From assembly GCA_947683625.1 (NCBI GenBank), contig CANTUR010000340.1, forward strand, positions 868,001-932,000: a DNA stretch of 64,000 bases. Direction: 5' to 3'. Positions 1 to 11,223 of this stretch are shown here, piece by piece. The position numbers and the translations under genes were made by a program. The number at the start of each line of letters is the position of its first letter. The first letter of the stretch is position 1. This stretch comes from Mallotus nudiflorus. Taxonomy: Eukaryota > Streptophyta > Magnoliopsida > Malpighiales > Euphorbiaceae. The notes beneath the pieces were generated by a model. That model ran no database searches, had not been told where the DNA came from, and saw only the letters and a program-made list of their open reading frames with translations.

Positions 1-262
1 AGTCAAACTGAGCAACCCTAATTCGTCCCCTAACACGGGTCAACCAAATCGGGTGTCTACAATAGTATTCAAACATGATTAATTTCTATTATTTTTTTTT
101 CAAATATGGGAAAAGATAAATTATTTTATGATGATAAAGATTAGTAATAATGTAAATTTAAATTTTTTCATTAATATTTTTTATTAGTTGTATAAATAAT
201 TTTATATTATCTAAGAATTATGTAAGTTTTAAATATTATAGATTTATTAGAAATAGATGATT

Positions 263-385
263 TACATCACAAATAGATAAGAAAAGAATGAAAAAGTATA
301 TAATTTAAAAAAATTTAATGAATTTATTTGAGTTATTTGATAATTTTAAGAACTTAATTGGTTAAAAATAAAAATTATAAGAATT

Positions 386-441
<56 letters not shown>

Positions 442-850
442 ATTAAATTCTTATAATTTTTATTTTTATTTTAACCAATTAAGTTCTAAAAATTATCAAA
501 TAACTCAAATAAATTCATTAAATTTTTATGCAATTTACAATTTAAAACAAAATGATTGCTAAATTACTTTTATATAACCATATATCTATTTTTAAAAACT
601 TAGAAATACTTCTCATCACAAATAGATAAGAAAAGAATGAAAAAGTACATAATTTTAAAAAAGTTTTAATGAATTTATTTGAGTTATTTGATAATTTTAA
701 GAACTTAATTGGTTAAAAATAAAAAAAGTATAAGGATTTAATATATATATATATTGCAAAATCCAATTTATACAATTTAAAACAAAATGATTGCTAAATT
801 GCTTTTATATAACCATATATCTATTTCTAAAAACGTAGAAATAGTTCTAA
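263..850. repeat. Tandemly duplicated AT-rich module with an internal palindrome
   Basis: Two adjacent direct copies, about 263-612 and 613-850, both begin with CATCACAAATAGATAAG and both run into TTTAAAACAAAATGATTGCT and TATAACCATATATCTATTT. The first copy contains a near-perfect inverted repeat: arms 307-388 and 443-529 flank an (AT)n/(GT)n spacer. The second copy keeps only the left arm. The arms are about 83 bp and nearly identical. This could be a hairpin-forming foldback or MITE-like unit, or a palindrome grown around a microsatellite. Confidence 0.8.
389..442. repeat. (AT)n microsatellite with a short (GT)n tail
   Basis: Uninterrupted alternating AT followed by TGTGTGTGTG. It sits exactly at the centre of the palindrome formed by 307-388 and 443-529. 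Confidence 0.95.
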
Positions 851-1702
851 TACCAATAGTAATTACTTAATTATAACTTACATAGTATTCAAATATGTTT
901 AATGTCCATTAAAAATCATTTTCAAATATGAGGGAATTTAAATTACTTGACAATGATAAAAATATATATATATTATTAAATTTAAAATTTTGCATTCATA
1001 TCTTTTATTAATTATATATATTACAAATTTATTAAAAATAAATGACTTACATCTCAATTTGATAAGAAAATATTGAAAAATATATATATACAATTTTTAA
1101 AAATTTTAATGAAATTATAAGAATTTAATTGATTAAAAATAAAAATGATGAGAATTTAATAGAACAATTTTAAAATTACAACGTCTAATCGTTATCCTTT
1201 CCATCCAATATTAAAAATAAATAAAGAGTCGAGGGTGGTCAGAATCCAAATTTTCCTACAATGTTTATTACATGCGACCATTGTTTATAAATAGTAACCA
1301 TATAGTTCCATCAGATAACTTATAGGCAGCAGATGTTCAAGAAATGTGGTGATGAATGATTACCGCACAAACACATGGATTCTAAAGCATCATGACTCTA
1401 ATTCTGGGGGGGAAAAGAAGGCATGTCCCACACATGCATGCATAAAAAGCTACAGGTAAATTCAAAATCCCTCCTGACATGTAGCATCTGTACATCTCAT
1501 TCAACTTAATCTGAATAAAAAACATGATGCAATTTGCAATAATCAGTGATATGCCAGGTTAAATACAACCACCTTCGTCATCCCTCAAAATCATACTTAA
1601 CTTGCATATCCTACCTAAATTTATCCCTTCAAAGTCCAACTCAAAGCATGCTTATGGTGTTCAATACAGCAGCAGCATCTACATGGCTCATAGTGCAGAC
1701 CA

Positions 1703-3927
1703 TCATTTTCCCCTGCAATAATACATGAAAATATAATCATTCATGAAGGGAAAGACAGAGAGAAACCAACGCTCTCGATCAAGGGAGACGCATGAGAAAA
1801 GGTTAGATGGCGCATAACTCACGTGTTCATCATTAGAGCAATGTTGTCTCCTTTAAGAAGAATCCTTCCTGAACGAGTAAAGAAAAAAAAAAAACCATTT
1901 AGAGCATGGATGATAAAATAGGATGAGGAAAATTTAAAGATGGTGATTTACCGAGAGACTTTCTGGTCTTTTTCTTGATATTGACTTCCTCAGCATCATC
2001 AAGGACCAAATTCATATATTCATCAAAGCCCTGTTAATTAAAATAAACACCATAATAATTTATTACATAGGATGTTGATGTGAAAAAAACTGTGTGCAGA
2101 ATATTTATTATTCTTAGATGTGTATGTACAGCAATAGTAAAAGCAATACGCCAACAGCCATCCTCTAATATTCAGCAATAAATCAAAATAAGGAGCAAGT
2201 TGGACTAATGAATATCACTTATGAGGGGCTTGTTTAACCCTAATGATAGGAATGAACAATATCTGATGCAGGATAACATTTCAGTTTATTAGTTATACAT
2301 TTTAATTATTTGATTTGCTTCAAGGATTTCTTTGAGGTTATTCAGCTAAATGAATAGTCATGTGCCTAACATGTGATTTTGATGTAGGAAGGCTTGAACC
2401 AATTAGGGTATAGATGTAATCAAGGTCTGAGATTTAATATGAAATGTAACGTGTGTAAAGGATTTTCAGAGACTACTCCACAGGATCTATCTTACCTTAA
2501 CTAACATCCATTCAGGTTCAAGTCTCACTCACCCATCTTTGGCCTAGAATTCCTCATCATGTCACTACTTTACGCTGCTTAGCCATCAATGTTACTATTG
2601 GAACAACATAAAATAAAAAATGTAAAATTTGAGGCCTGCATATCCATTTTCAGTTCATCGCATCGTCACTTCAGCAGAACAAACATCAAAATGTCAAGAT
2701 CCTTCCTATTGTTGCATAATTAAAATCAGAAGCTACTTATCCATAAACAAATTAACAGCACAAGCATTATACTTCAAATGCATTGTCCAAAAGAAATTTA
2801 AAGCTAAATATGACATCCCCAGTGATACCAATTCCTTTCATGTGGAATATGACCAACTCCAAACTACTACATAAAACCCTAAATTGTCAAGTGTATTTGA
2901 GGAATAGTTGGGCAATTTAAAAAAAAAAAAAAAAAGAAAAAAAAAGGGGGAAAACACTTCTAAGAAAAGAAGTAGAGCTGCTGTCTGATTTGGATTCTAG
3001 ACAACAGGAAAGGCGAAAAAAAACGTGAATAGCATCATTGGATAAGTCTTCAAACTAAGTCAAGCAGAGAAAGAAAGAATCTCACAGTGTTACAAAAGAA
3101 ATAGAAAATGATGAAGCCATAGTTGTTAGAATCCTAAAATTCAGTTCCCTACCCCAGCAATTCAAATGTATAAAATTAGTTGCTATTTTACCTAAACACC
3201 AGCTGAATCAGACAAATCAACTGATTGAGTCTCCAATATGTCTAAATATCAAAATTTAACTTCAGCGGCCTAATTGTGAAAAAAGACTCTATGCCCATCC
3301 TCACTAATTTTACTCAAAATTTCATTGCACCCATTTAGAAACAGAAAAAAAGGGGTGTCCAATTAAAAAATCAGGTGGCAGCATAATTGGGTATTCCTGT
3401 AAAATATAGAGGCCGAATAATCCATTAAGCTGGAAACAAAACCAGGTTATCAAGTTAAAAAGCAAATGTTTGGCCCAACAGTCATCAAATATGATACCTA
3501 TAAGATGAAAAGAAAGAAATAAGCATTTAGAAACTCACAATGATTCGACCCTCCATCCTCATATCCTTCTGCTCAAAGAGCCAAATCTGAATGCGAGATT
3601 TCTGTATAACCAAACGAAAATAATTTTAAACAAAATAAATTACAATTGAAGGCAGACCTTGAATGAAAACAACCAAAAAGAGAAAAGAATCCAGAACTTA
3701 CACTTTGAAGGAACCTGAAAATCAAGTTCTGGTGTTGCACAAATCCAACAAGTGCAAAAACAAAAGTAACAAGCGAGTCAAAAGACACAACAAAGCAATT
3801 AAGAACATCGACAACAAGTTGAAAAAAAGGAGAAAAAAAAAAACAGAGACAGAGAAAAAGAAGAGTGTAAAAAAGCAAAACATACAATGGGTTGTGTCAT
3901 AATCCTCTGGACCTTAGTACTCGCCAT
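1703..3927 (-). CDS. SNRPE: Small nuclear ribonucleoprotein E (SmE), six coding exons
   Basis: SmE is one subunit of the seven-member Sm ring that binds U1, U2, U4 and U5 snRNAs in the spliceosome. Coding exons on the minus strand are 3886-3927, 3702-3728, 3539-3601, 1952-2030, 1823-1868 and 1703-1712; every intron is GT-AG. The joined protein is 88 residues, within the usual size for plant SmE. It starts MASTKVQRIMTQPI (exon 1). Sm1 lies in exons 2-4: FRFLQS, then RIQIWLFEQKD, GRIIGFDEYMNLVLDDAEEV. Sm2 is in exon 5: RILLKGDNIALMMN. It ends TGK. The start ATG (3925-3927) lies in GCCATGG, a good plant context. The long intron 2031-3538 and the very short last exon are unusual only in size. No frameshift or lost key residue is visible, so the gene looks functional. 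The match is to the family as I know it; no search was run. Confidence 0.97.
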
Positions 3928-4365
3928 GGCTGTTATGGCTGTTTAACCTGATAAAAATACACACACATATATATAGTCAGTTGCTAATTCAATTCAACCA
4001 CAGAACACAGAAACAGAAAAATTCCCAATCTCTTCATTTTCCAAGAAACAAACACTCAAACAGACACACAATTTGCTGTCTATTGGATTCCAAAAAAATA
4101 TTCCATCAATCATAAACAAAATTAACAAAATACAAATAAGTTGCCTATTGAATTCCTACTTCAAATAAATATAATATCTAAAGATGGTAATTTTTTTTAA
4201 TTATTCATTTTCGTAGCAATTCAATCAAATCACACACAAAAAGGAAAAGATCAATTTAAAACAAGAGATTAAAACATTGAGATCACATACCGAATTCGAT
4301 CGCTTTGATTTCACTTAAACCCTAACTAGTAGAGAGCCCCAAAACCTCTGCTTGCACTTCCCTTG
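3928..4365 (-). other. SmE 5' UTR with a leader intron
   Basis: On the minus strand the leader runs from about 4362 to 4291, then a canonical donor (GTATGTGATC) opens an intron at 4290. It closes with ATCAG at 3948, and the last 20 bases of leader (3928-3947) precede the ATG. Leader introns are common in plant housekeeping genes and often raise expression. The transcription start is inferred from the TATA box, not seen. Confidence 0.75.
4317..4325 (+). promoter_or_regulatory. Telo-box (AAACCCTAA) in the SmE leader
   Basis: AAACCCTAA is the plant telomere-like motif typical of the 5' ends of genes for translation and RNA-processing proteins. It lies just downstream of the inferred transcription start of SmE, the expected place. 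Confidence 0.7.
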
Positions 4366-4388
4366 TTGGAAATGGAAGCAGTATGCAG

Positions 4389-4397
4389 TATTATATG
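4389..4397 (-). promoter_or_regulatory. Probable SmE TATA box
   Basis: CATATAATA on the minus strand, followed about 30 bases later by the inferred start of the leader. Just upstream, 4404-4421 holds a GC-richer AAACGGCCTCGTTTTG element in an otherwise AT-rich stretch. It has the look of a promoter-proximal element. Confidence 0.55.
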
Positions 4398-4621
4398 GCT
4401 TCATTAAACGGCCTCGTTTTGAACTGTAGAAAAATACAAGTTTGGTGTCTCGATTTCTTTTTTTTTTAATTAAAGTATTCAAAACATTAAAAGGGCATAT
4501 TAAATAATTGCATCAAATCAAATAAGCTCCGCTTTTGTTTGTTGGGTCAAGAGTTATGTGGTCTATCAGTAATTGTCTTAGTCTTAAAAAAAAAATTTTT
4601 ATTGCTTTAGTAAGTTGTAGT

Positions 4622-5552
4622 TAGATATGTAATCGAAGTGAACAGTTCATGATTCGTTCATATCACAATTCAGTAAAAATTCATTCGAGTTTATTTGTTA
4701 AGTTAAATGAGTTAAACTCAAACTCCATTTTAAGACTCGTAAATTAAACGAGTCGAGCCTAAACTTCCTTAAATTGGACTTGTTAAGTTTGCGAATAAAC
4801 TTGTTTGTAGGCTCATGAACTAGCTTGTAAACAGACTTATATACTAATTTGTTAATTTAAATATTAGTATTATGTGGTATTACTAAATAAAAATCATATA
4901 TACATAACAAAAAATATATACAATTTAAATTAATGAATATAACATGAATTATATATTCACAATCATAATTATATAGTTTTGATGTGAAGTAATATTAATA
5001 TAAAATATAGCATTAAGCATAATATAATTCAATTCTAGTAAAAAATTTATATTTGTAATAAAATTATTCGATTTTATAATAAAATTATATATTAATAATA
5101 AAATTATATAATTTTTGTATAAATTAATATTAAAATTTCCATTAAGTATATAATTTAATTTATTAAGTATTAATATTAATTAAATATAATTTTAATTTGA
5201 TGATAAATTTTATAATTTTAAAATAAATTAGTATTTGTATTAAGTAAAATTTAATTATACAGTAAATAAAATATCAAGTAAATATTATATAATATTAATT
5301 TAGTAGTAAGTAAATAAAGTCTAAATTACTATAAATTATTAAGTGTAACAAGAAATCATACATGTTATATGTTGAGCTCGCCTAACTCGTGAGTTAGGTT
5401 TGAGCTCGTCAAACACGAATCAAAGCTGAGCTTGTGCTAGACTTTTAAAAATTTAATAAGCTTAAACTCAGTTTAAGTTTTTTAATTTTTAAATGAGCCG
5501 AACCTGAATTTTTAAAAATTCATCTTAATTCGGCTCGATTACACCCCGGTAA
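4622..5552. mobile_element. GAGCTCG-rich interspersed repeat, candidate non-autonomous element
   Basis: The ends share an inverted word (TGTAATCGA at about 4628 and TCGATTACA at about 5536), and both flanks carry strings such as CGAGTCGAGCC, GAGCTCGTCAAAC and GAGCCGAAC around an extremely AT-rich core. Repeats of this texture are widespread in plant genomes. I could not find a convincing target duplication, so the boundaries and class are uncertain. No coding potential is visible. Confidence 0.45.
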
Positions 5553-5729
5553 TGTATCTAGTCTTTTAAAAGTAAATGTGTTAATGTTTATATTAGTTAT
5601 TTCTTTTTAGCATTTATTCATTTGCATAATGCCTATTTTAAGGCCCTTTATTTATTCAATGAAAATAACTAAGACTATTTTTCGTCTTTGCTATTACTTT
5701 TGTTTTCATTTTGTAATACCAGTATCCAA

Positions 5730-6505
5730 AGTAGTGCTAAATATGGAGATTAAAATATACAAATTGAACTGAATAATCAGACCAAAAATTTTTGAAAACA
5801 GATTGAATCATTGATTTTTCAACTTTATCCAGACCAAATATGTACCAATAAAAAATTTTTGATATGGTTTTAGATATTTATAAATCTCCATACCAAAAAT
5901 TGGAACGAATTGAATTGAACTGTTTTAGACCGAAATAACTGAAATTTATTTATTTATATATTTATAATATATAAGTTATACAAATAAATTTAATATATAA
6001 ATAATATAAATATTATTTAACTATTTTAAATAAATAATGCTAATATTATAATTAAAATATAAATTCTTTTATTAAAAATAATAAAATAAAATAATTAACT
6101 AATATTTATTCAAAGAAAAAAATTAACTAACATATTTAACTAGTATTAATTACATTTGCCCAAAGAATTTTATAAATATTATTTAACTAATATTATTAAC
6201 TAATATTAATATTGTTGTAGGTATATTTAATGAAATTCAAATTTCATAGATGTTTAAAAAATTAAGAAAATAGTGTATATTATATAATTTTCCAAATCTT
6301 CATTATGTATTGGATTGAACTGAATTAGATTAAAATATCTTATCTCTGAATTGTATTGTTTTGAAATTTTAGAATTATACAAGACGGAGATTTTTAATTT
6401 CGATTTTAGTATCAATTCTCAATATTTTCAAATCTCCGATATTCAATCTAATCCTGAAGATTTACAAATTTCCAGATTGGACTGGACCATGCTCAACCCT
6501 AATCA
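5730..6505. mobile_element. Possible hAT-type MITE, decayed
   Basis: The left end GTGCTAAATATGGAGATT resembles the inverted right end GGGTTGAGCATGGTCC, similar to the GGGCTGAGCAT-type termini of plant hAT MITEs. The interior is AT-rich with repeated GAACTGAA and ATTGAATC words. The target duplication is not clear and the identity between the ends is only moderate. The 66-residue frame at 6351 has no recognisable domain. Confidence 0.3.
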
Positions 6506-6602
6506 AAAGTTACAAGAAAGGCAAAAAAAAAAAAAAGAGATTATAAAATAGACAGTGGTATAACGATAGAAATGTTCTATTTTTTCTTGTAGTAAAAGTT
6601 AG

Positions 6603-7112
6603 ATGGTATCTGAAAATTTTGTGCAACCCTCGATTTCACACTTTGATGGTTGCTATGATTATAAGAGCATGTTTATGGAGAACTTCCTGAAATCTAAGGA
6701 GTATTTGCAAGTTGTTTTAAAAGGAATACCAGAACCAGGTATTGGGGCAAGAATATAGAAGTAGAAGTTTTTGCTCCAGTTGCAAGGCAATATACAATTA
6801 GATTGGTGATTGCCTTGGTTGCAGAAAATTAATGTCCATGAAATCGACATTCTTGTGTGGGAACTTGGAGTACCAAGTATTTATTGATTAACTTTATGGT
6901 TTTATTAAGATTGAAAATGAGCAAAAAGTGTATAAACTGAAAAAGGCTCTAGCACTATAGACTTGGTATTAGTTGGACTGAAACTTATTTTTTAAAGAAA
7001 GATTTTAAAAAATGTACATATGAACATACACTTTTTGTTACGATTGAAGGAGGAGGAAAAATGCTCATTATTTATTTATATGCTGATGATCTTATATTCA
7101 CTAGAATTTTTT
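6603..7112 (+). pseudogene. Ty1/copia relic: gag N-terminus joined to reverse transcriptase
   Basis: A 51-codon frame from 6603 begins MVSENFVQPSISHFDG and continues to FMENFLKSKEY, the start of the copia gag (UBN2-like) domain. Immediately after it, in another frame (from 6758), comes VEVFAPVARQYTIRLVIALV, the classic start of the copia reverse transcriptase. Later frames give FLKKDFKKCTYEHTLFV and IYLYADDLIFT, the YVDD-type active site with A for V. Several stops and frame changes lie between. The rest of gag, protease and integrase (several kb in a full element) is missing, so this is an internal-deletion derivative with no LTRs recognised nearby. Confidence 0.85.
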
Positions 7113-7533
7113 TTTTCCTAAATTATAAAGAGTTTTTACATTACGTTGTCTTCTTTATTTTTTAAATTACAGTATTTTCATTCTATTTAAACTTTTTTGG
7201 TTTCTCCCAAAATTTTAAATTATTATTTCAAATTAATTTTATTCTTAGGCATAATTATACTAAAATAACAATCCAATATATTTTAAATGTATTATTTATT
7301 GTATATTAGAAATTTTAAAGTATAAAATTATAATTTAAATAAATAAAAGAAGTAAAAATAATTATTCCATTGGTCCAATGTAATAAATAATATATTGTAT
7401 TTGAGAAATATCGGCAACTTTACAATATATAAAATAATTGAGGATATAATATGACAACTATAAGTAAAATTAATTCTACACATTTATAATTTCTTATTAT
7501 TAATTTGTATCAAAATATTTCGATAATATGTGA

Positions 7534-7620
<87 letters not shown>

Positions 7621-7639
7621 GATATTTTATTAAAAATTT
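7113..7639. other. AT-rich spacer with a long (AT)n tract
   Basis: No coding or recognisable element sequence. An (AT)n run of about 85 bases occupies 7535-7619, directly outside the left boundary of element E. Confidence 0.85.
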
Positions 7640-7980
7640 AAGGCAATGTGAGAGGTGAGGAGAGTCCCCATAAATACTCCGATGCCTAAGTTAGAGAACA
7701 GAAGTAGGAGGAATACAAGATAGCTAGAATATGTGAGAATGAGATGCCCCTTTGTGAGGGATATGGGGTTCTATATATAGCAATACTCAAACCTGGGAGG
7801 AATCGGATTTCTTGTAAGATAGTGAATCATAATCCTGGTAGGAGAGTGTTCCTTTTTTGCTTAGGATTCCTCTTTGGGGTAGTCCCTATTCCAGACGGAA
7901 TCTGCCTTCTTCCTAATCCAGGTGTCCCTATTTAGGATATAAGGAGCTCTTAACTAGGTGGAAACATATTAGAAGATATT
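7640..7980 (-). repeat. Element E 3' LTR
   Basis: Direct repeat of 15201-15540. Shared words include GAGAATGAGATGCCCCTTTG, CTATATATAGCAAT and GTGTCCCTATTTAGGA. On the minus strand CTATATATAG (7771-7780) is a probable TATA box. The LTR ends are not clean TG...CA, so the limits may be off by a few bases. Confidence 0.88.
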
Positions 7981-8283
7981 GAGAGTCCCCCCACCCCCCC
8001 CCCCCCGGGTGTATTCAGATATTTATGTCCATCGTGCCTAGGTAGAGTAGGGTGTTGATGCTTTCACATAGGGGGTATCATACGGCAATAAAGACGAGTG
8101 AGCTGAGGTGGCCAGCCTCAGTCACAATGAAAGAGTAGAGCTCAACGCTGAGTCTCGGGATAGTCTCATTGCTGAAATGCAATCCGTAGAGCTTGAATAT
8201 TTACCAAATGCATAGGAGGACAATAGTAGACTAACCCGTCCGTTCGAAAATGACATGATGGAACCAGTCGTCATTGGATTTTT
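7981..8283 (-). other. Element E 3' untranslated segment with a G-rich tract
   Basis: On the minus strand a run of about 20 G residues (7987-8006, read as C on the plus strand) directly precedes the 3' LTR. It takes the position of the polypurine tract that primes plus-strand DNA. It is more G-homopolymeric than most such tracts. The rest of the segment has no frame I can support. Confidence 0.6.
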
Positions 8284-8830
8284 GATGCTCGATGCAAGGA
8301 TGCGAGACTTTATGAGCTCGGAACCTCAATACTACATAAGCGACCTGAGGGTGCCAGCTTCAGTCATTAAACTTAAATGTGAGGCTTAGATGCTCGATAT
8401 ATGGATGCGAGGCTTGCATGCTCGGAACCTCAATACTTCAAAAGTGACCTGAGGGTGCCAGCTTCAATCACTAGACTTAGATGCTCAGTACGTGGACGCG
8501 AGGCTTACATGTTCGAAGCCTCAGTACTACAGAAGCGACCTGAGGGTGCCAACTTTAGTCACTGGACTTAGATGCTCGGTATGTGGATGCGAGGCTTACA
8601 TGCTTGGTATATGGACATGAGGCTTACATGCTCGGAACCTTAGTACTACAAAAGTGACCTGAGGGTGCCATCTTCAGTTACTGGACTTAGATGCTCGAGG
8701 CTTAGATGCTCGGTATGTGGGCGCGAGTCTTACATACTCGGAACCTCAGTACTACAAAAGCGACCTGAGGGTGCTAGCTTTAGTCACTGGACTTAAACGG
8801 TCGAGACTTAGATGCTCAGATACCCATAAT
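8284..8830. repeat. Tandem repeat array, about 105-bp unit, five copies
   Basis: The word GACCTGAGGGTGC recurs at 8342, 8446, 8537, 8656 and 8762, spaced 104, 91, 119 and 106 bp. Each is preceded by CTCGGAACCTCAGTACTACA-like sequence and followed by AGCTTCAGTCACTGGACTTA-like sequence. Units vary by internal duplication of ATGCTCGGTATGTGG. It sits in the 3' untranslated part of E, a position where TAT and Ogre elements are known to carry arrays that can seed satellites. Confidence 0.9.
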
Positions 8831-9310
8831 GGGTTAAAAGCATAGCTTGGATGCTTTTTGAGTAGCTTGATGAAGGGGCCTAGTCAAAATATGGGCGGGC
8901 TAACATGTGGCAATGTTGCTTTAACTCCTAGGGATTCAAAGTTTAAATCGCGTGAGTTATGCGTCATTTCGTATGTCAGTAAATAAAATGTTTTTGCTAC
9001 CATTGTCATGACTCTTCGTTCAATGGGCTTATTATCCCCAAAAGGCCCCTGATGGCCTAGGGAGGAATGCAACATTAATAAGAGCAGTTAACGACGTGTT
9101 TCCAAATTATTATGTGTCTTTATAAGTATTGTTGCACTTATCGACTAGTGTATTTTGCTTCTTTTTTATTTTTTCCTTTGTCACGTTTGTATTGCCACTG
9201 TTGTTTTCCTTTCTGTCTACTATGATTCTTGCTTGTGGCAACCAAGTGATCTATTGTCTTTTCTTCTTATCTTTTCTTGCTTCTATTATTGTGCATTTTC
9301 CTTCTTCATT

Positions 9311-11140
9311 ATGGCACTAAAGGAATAAGTTAGTTATGACCTTTTTGTTTCAAATGTAGATAATGAGTTATCGGGTAGTACTAGAGGCGGTTCTATATCC
9401 CCATCGATTACGCCCTTCACACCGTAGATAGGAAGTTTAAAACCCATACCCCCTTGCTAAGGCTATGTAAATTAGTGGTGTATTTTGACCAACTAGAGGG
9501 GGGTTTAAAATTTCCTTTAAATCCCTTTGTGAAGAGATTTTTTAATAGGAATAACATAGCACCTGGTCAGCTCCATCCAAATAGCTATAGGATTCTGACC
9601 GAGTTCATCCAACTGATGCATGAAGAGGGGAAAGAACCCGATCTAGATGTTTCCCGATACCTGTACAGGCTGGCTAGGAAGAGGGGAGAACTGATGTTTT
9701 CCCTATCGATCGTGCCTAACAACACCCTTTTTATAAAGCTTTCGAATCTCCATAAGAAATGGAGACACTATTTTTTTATTGTAAAGCATCGGTCAAACTT
9801 TGTGGATGTCCGGCGGATGTGGTCTGATGAGTGTCATAAAGTGAATCGGCCTGTGAGACTTCCCAACAATGATGTAGAGATGGTTTTACAACTGTATCTC
9901 AATGGGTTTGCCGAAGCTTGATCGGCGGAGGATGTGTCTAGGAGATACCTATGGAGAGTCTGTCCGAGTCATGTTCACTCCCCTGGTACATTTGTGTTAC
10001 TTAAAACTATATTTCTGACTTGATCTATTTTTGCAACTGTAGATGGCTGACTTTTTTTATTTTATGGGTAGGATTTCATTAGTTGATGAGCCAGCTGCTC
10101 CGGAGGAAGTGCAAGTATCTCCTTCCCCAGAGCCCGAAGCTCCTGTGGCTCTTAAAGCGGTATCTGCCAATCCTAAGGGTAAAATGATGGTGGAGTTAAC
10201 ATAAATAAAATGAGTAGGTTGGAGAAAGAAGCGGTTGATCGAGCTGGAATCGGACACGGAGGGGCTTGATGAGGACATTTATGTCCAATTCCCAAGATTA
10301 TCTGGGTGTCCAGATATGAGGGGCTAGATACTAAAGCGGATGAAGCCCCTAAGTGTCTTTAATAGCCAAGTGAGGGATCAATACATTGAATCGCTAAGGC
10401 TGTCTGAGGATATGCATCATGGTCTGATGAGGGCCCGAAGGTTTTGCTCGACTCCATAATTGGCCAGTCATTGGAAGTAAGTTAGCTCTACTACTCATGT
10501 TGTTATCGTATGTGCTTTTTGTTATTGACAGATGACTCAAGCTTTACTATTGGCAAAGGATCAGTACTTTTATCTGAAAAGCCAATACAACCTGAAGGAG
10601 ACAAAGGTGGGAACTATAGCCATTAATTTTGAGAAGAAGCTAGATGGCGCGAAGGTAGCATTGGAGCTCCGCCAGACAAAGTATACTGAGGTGAAGTTCG
10701 AGGTTGAGGCGAGTTAGAAGAAATTTTATGAGTTGGAGCATAGCCAAGGCCAACTGACGAGGAGGATTGAAGAGCAGGACCTTCAAATTGTTGAGATCGA
10801 GGGAAAGCTGACTGGGCTCGAGAAATCCAGAGCGAGTGATAAAAAGTCATACCAAGGCATGGTAGGGGGATTTCTTAAGGCCTAAGGGGCTGAGTGTGAG
10901 AGAGTCTTGCTCACTTAGGACTCGGAATTGGACCTAAGGGTGTTAGATCAAATAACACTCGTAGATCTTGCCAAGCTTATTATTAAAGAGGACACCCATT
11001 GAAAGGCCAGTGCTGCTCCTGCAAGGGAAATTATAGAGGCTGCTATTGCTACTGAGTCTGCGATGCATTCATATGTTGTTGATGAGGTTTCCCCCTCTGT
11101 TTCTAGGCCTGGGGGTCCGGATGTGCATGTAGTATAATAG
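9311..11140 (+). pseudogene. Antisense gene-like region of E, Transposase_28-like
   Basis: Lies on the strand opposite to E's gag-pol, between integrase and the 3' LTR. The 155-residue frame at 9454-9921 contains VVYFDQLEGGLKFPLNPFV, then IAPGQLHPNSYRILTEF. This is the signature of the plant 'putative gypsy type transposon' family (Pfam Transposase_28) as I remember it. Downstream frames (10043-10205, 10532-10717, then to about 11140) give an acidic Pro-rich linker and a Glu/Lys/Gln-rich stretch of coiled-coil character. They are separated by likely introns (GTACATTT at 9984, TGTAG at 10041) and by stops (10715). A TATA-like TTTATAAGT lies at 9119. The name of the family does not prove transposase activity. 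Its role in the element is unknown. Confidence 0.7.
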
Positions 11141-11223
11141 ATATTTTTTTTGTAACCGACCTTCTTGTAAAGGCATTTTTATTAATAAAGAGATACTTTA
11201 TTGAATCATGTATTGAATACAAC

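Larger units (their letters stand above)
1..1702. other. AT-rich spacer upstream of the first gene
   Basis: No coding region can be supported. The first 1.2 kb is very AT-rich and carries the duplicated module described separately. A further diverged relative of that module appears near 1020-1180 (same order of words: ACATCTCAA, GATAAGAAAA, TTTTAATGAA, AATTGATTAAAAATAAAAA). From 1200 the base composition becomes more balanced, which fits the 3' flank and 3' UTR of the minus-strand SmE gene ending at 1703. A 60-residue frame at 1546-1728 overlaps the SmE terminal exon on the other strand and is a chance frame. Confidence 0.7.

Noticed and set aside
3573..3887. Hydrophobic 104-residue minus frame over SmE
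   Set aside because: It is a read-through of SmE introns and parts of exons 2 and 3; splice sites and protein homology explain it.
3663..3902. Lys-rich 79-residue plus frame
   Set aside because: Antisense shadow of SmE introns; low-complexity A-rich DNA gives the Lys.
9129..9320. Hydrophobic 63-residue frame as a membrane peptide gene
   Set aside because: T-rich DNA upstream of the antisense gene of E; no recognisable pattern and no support for a start.
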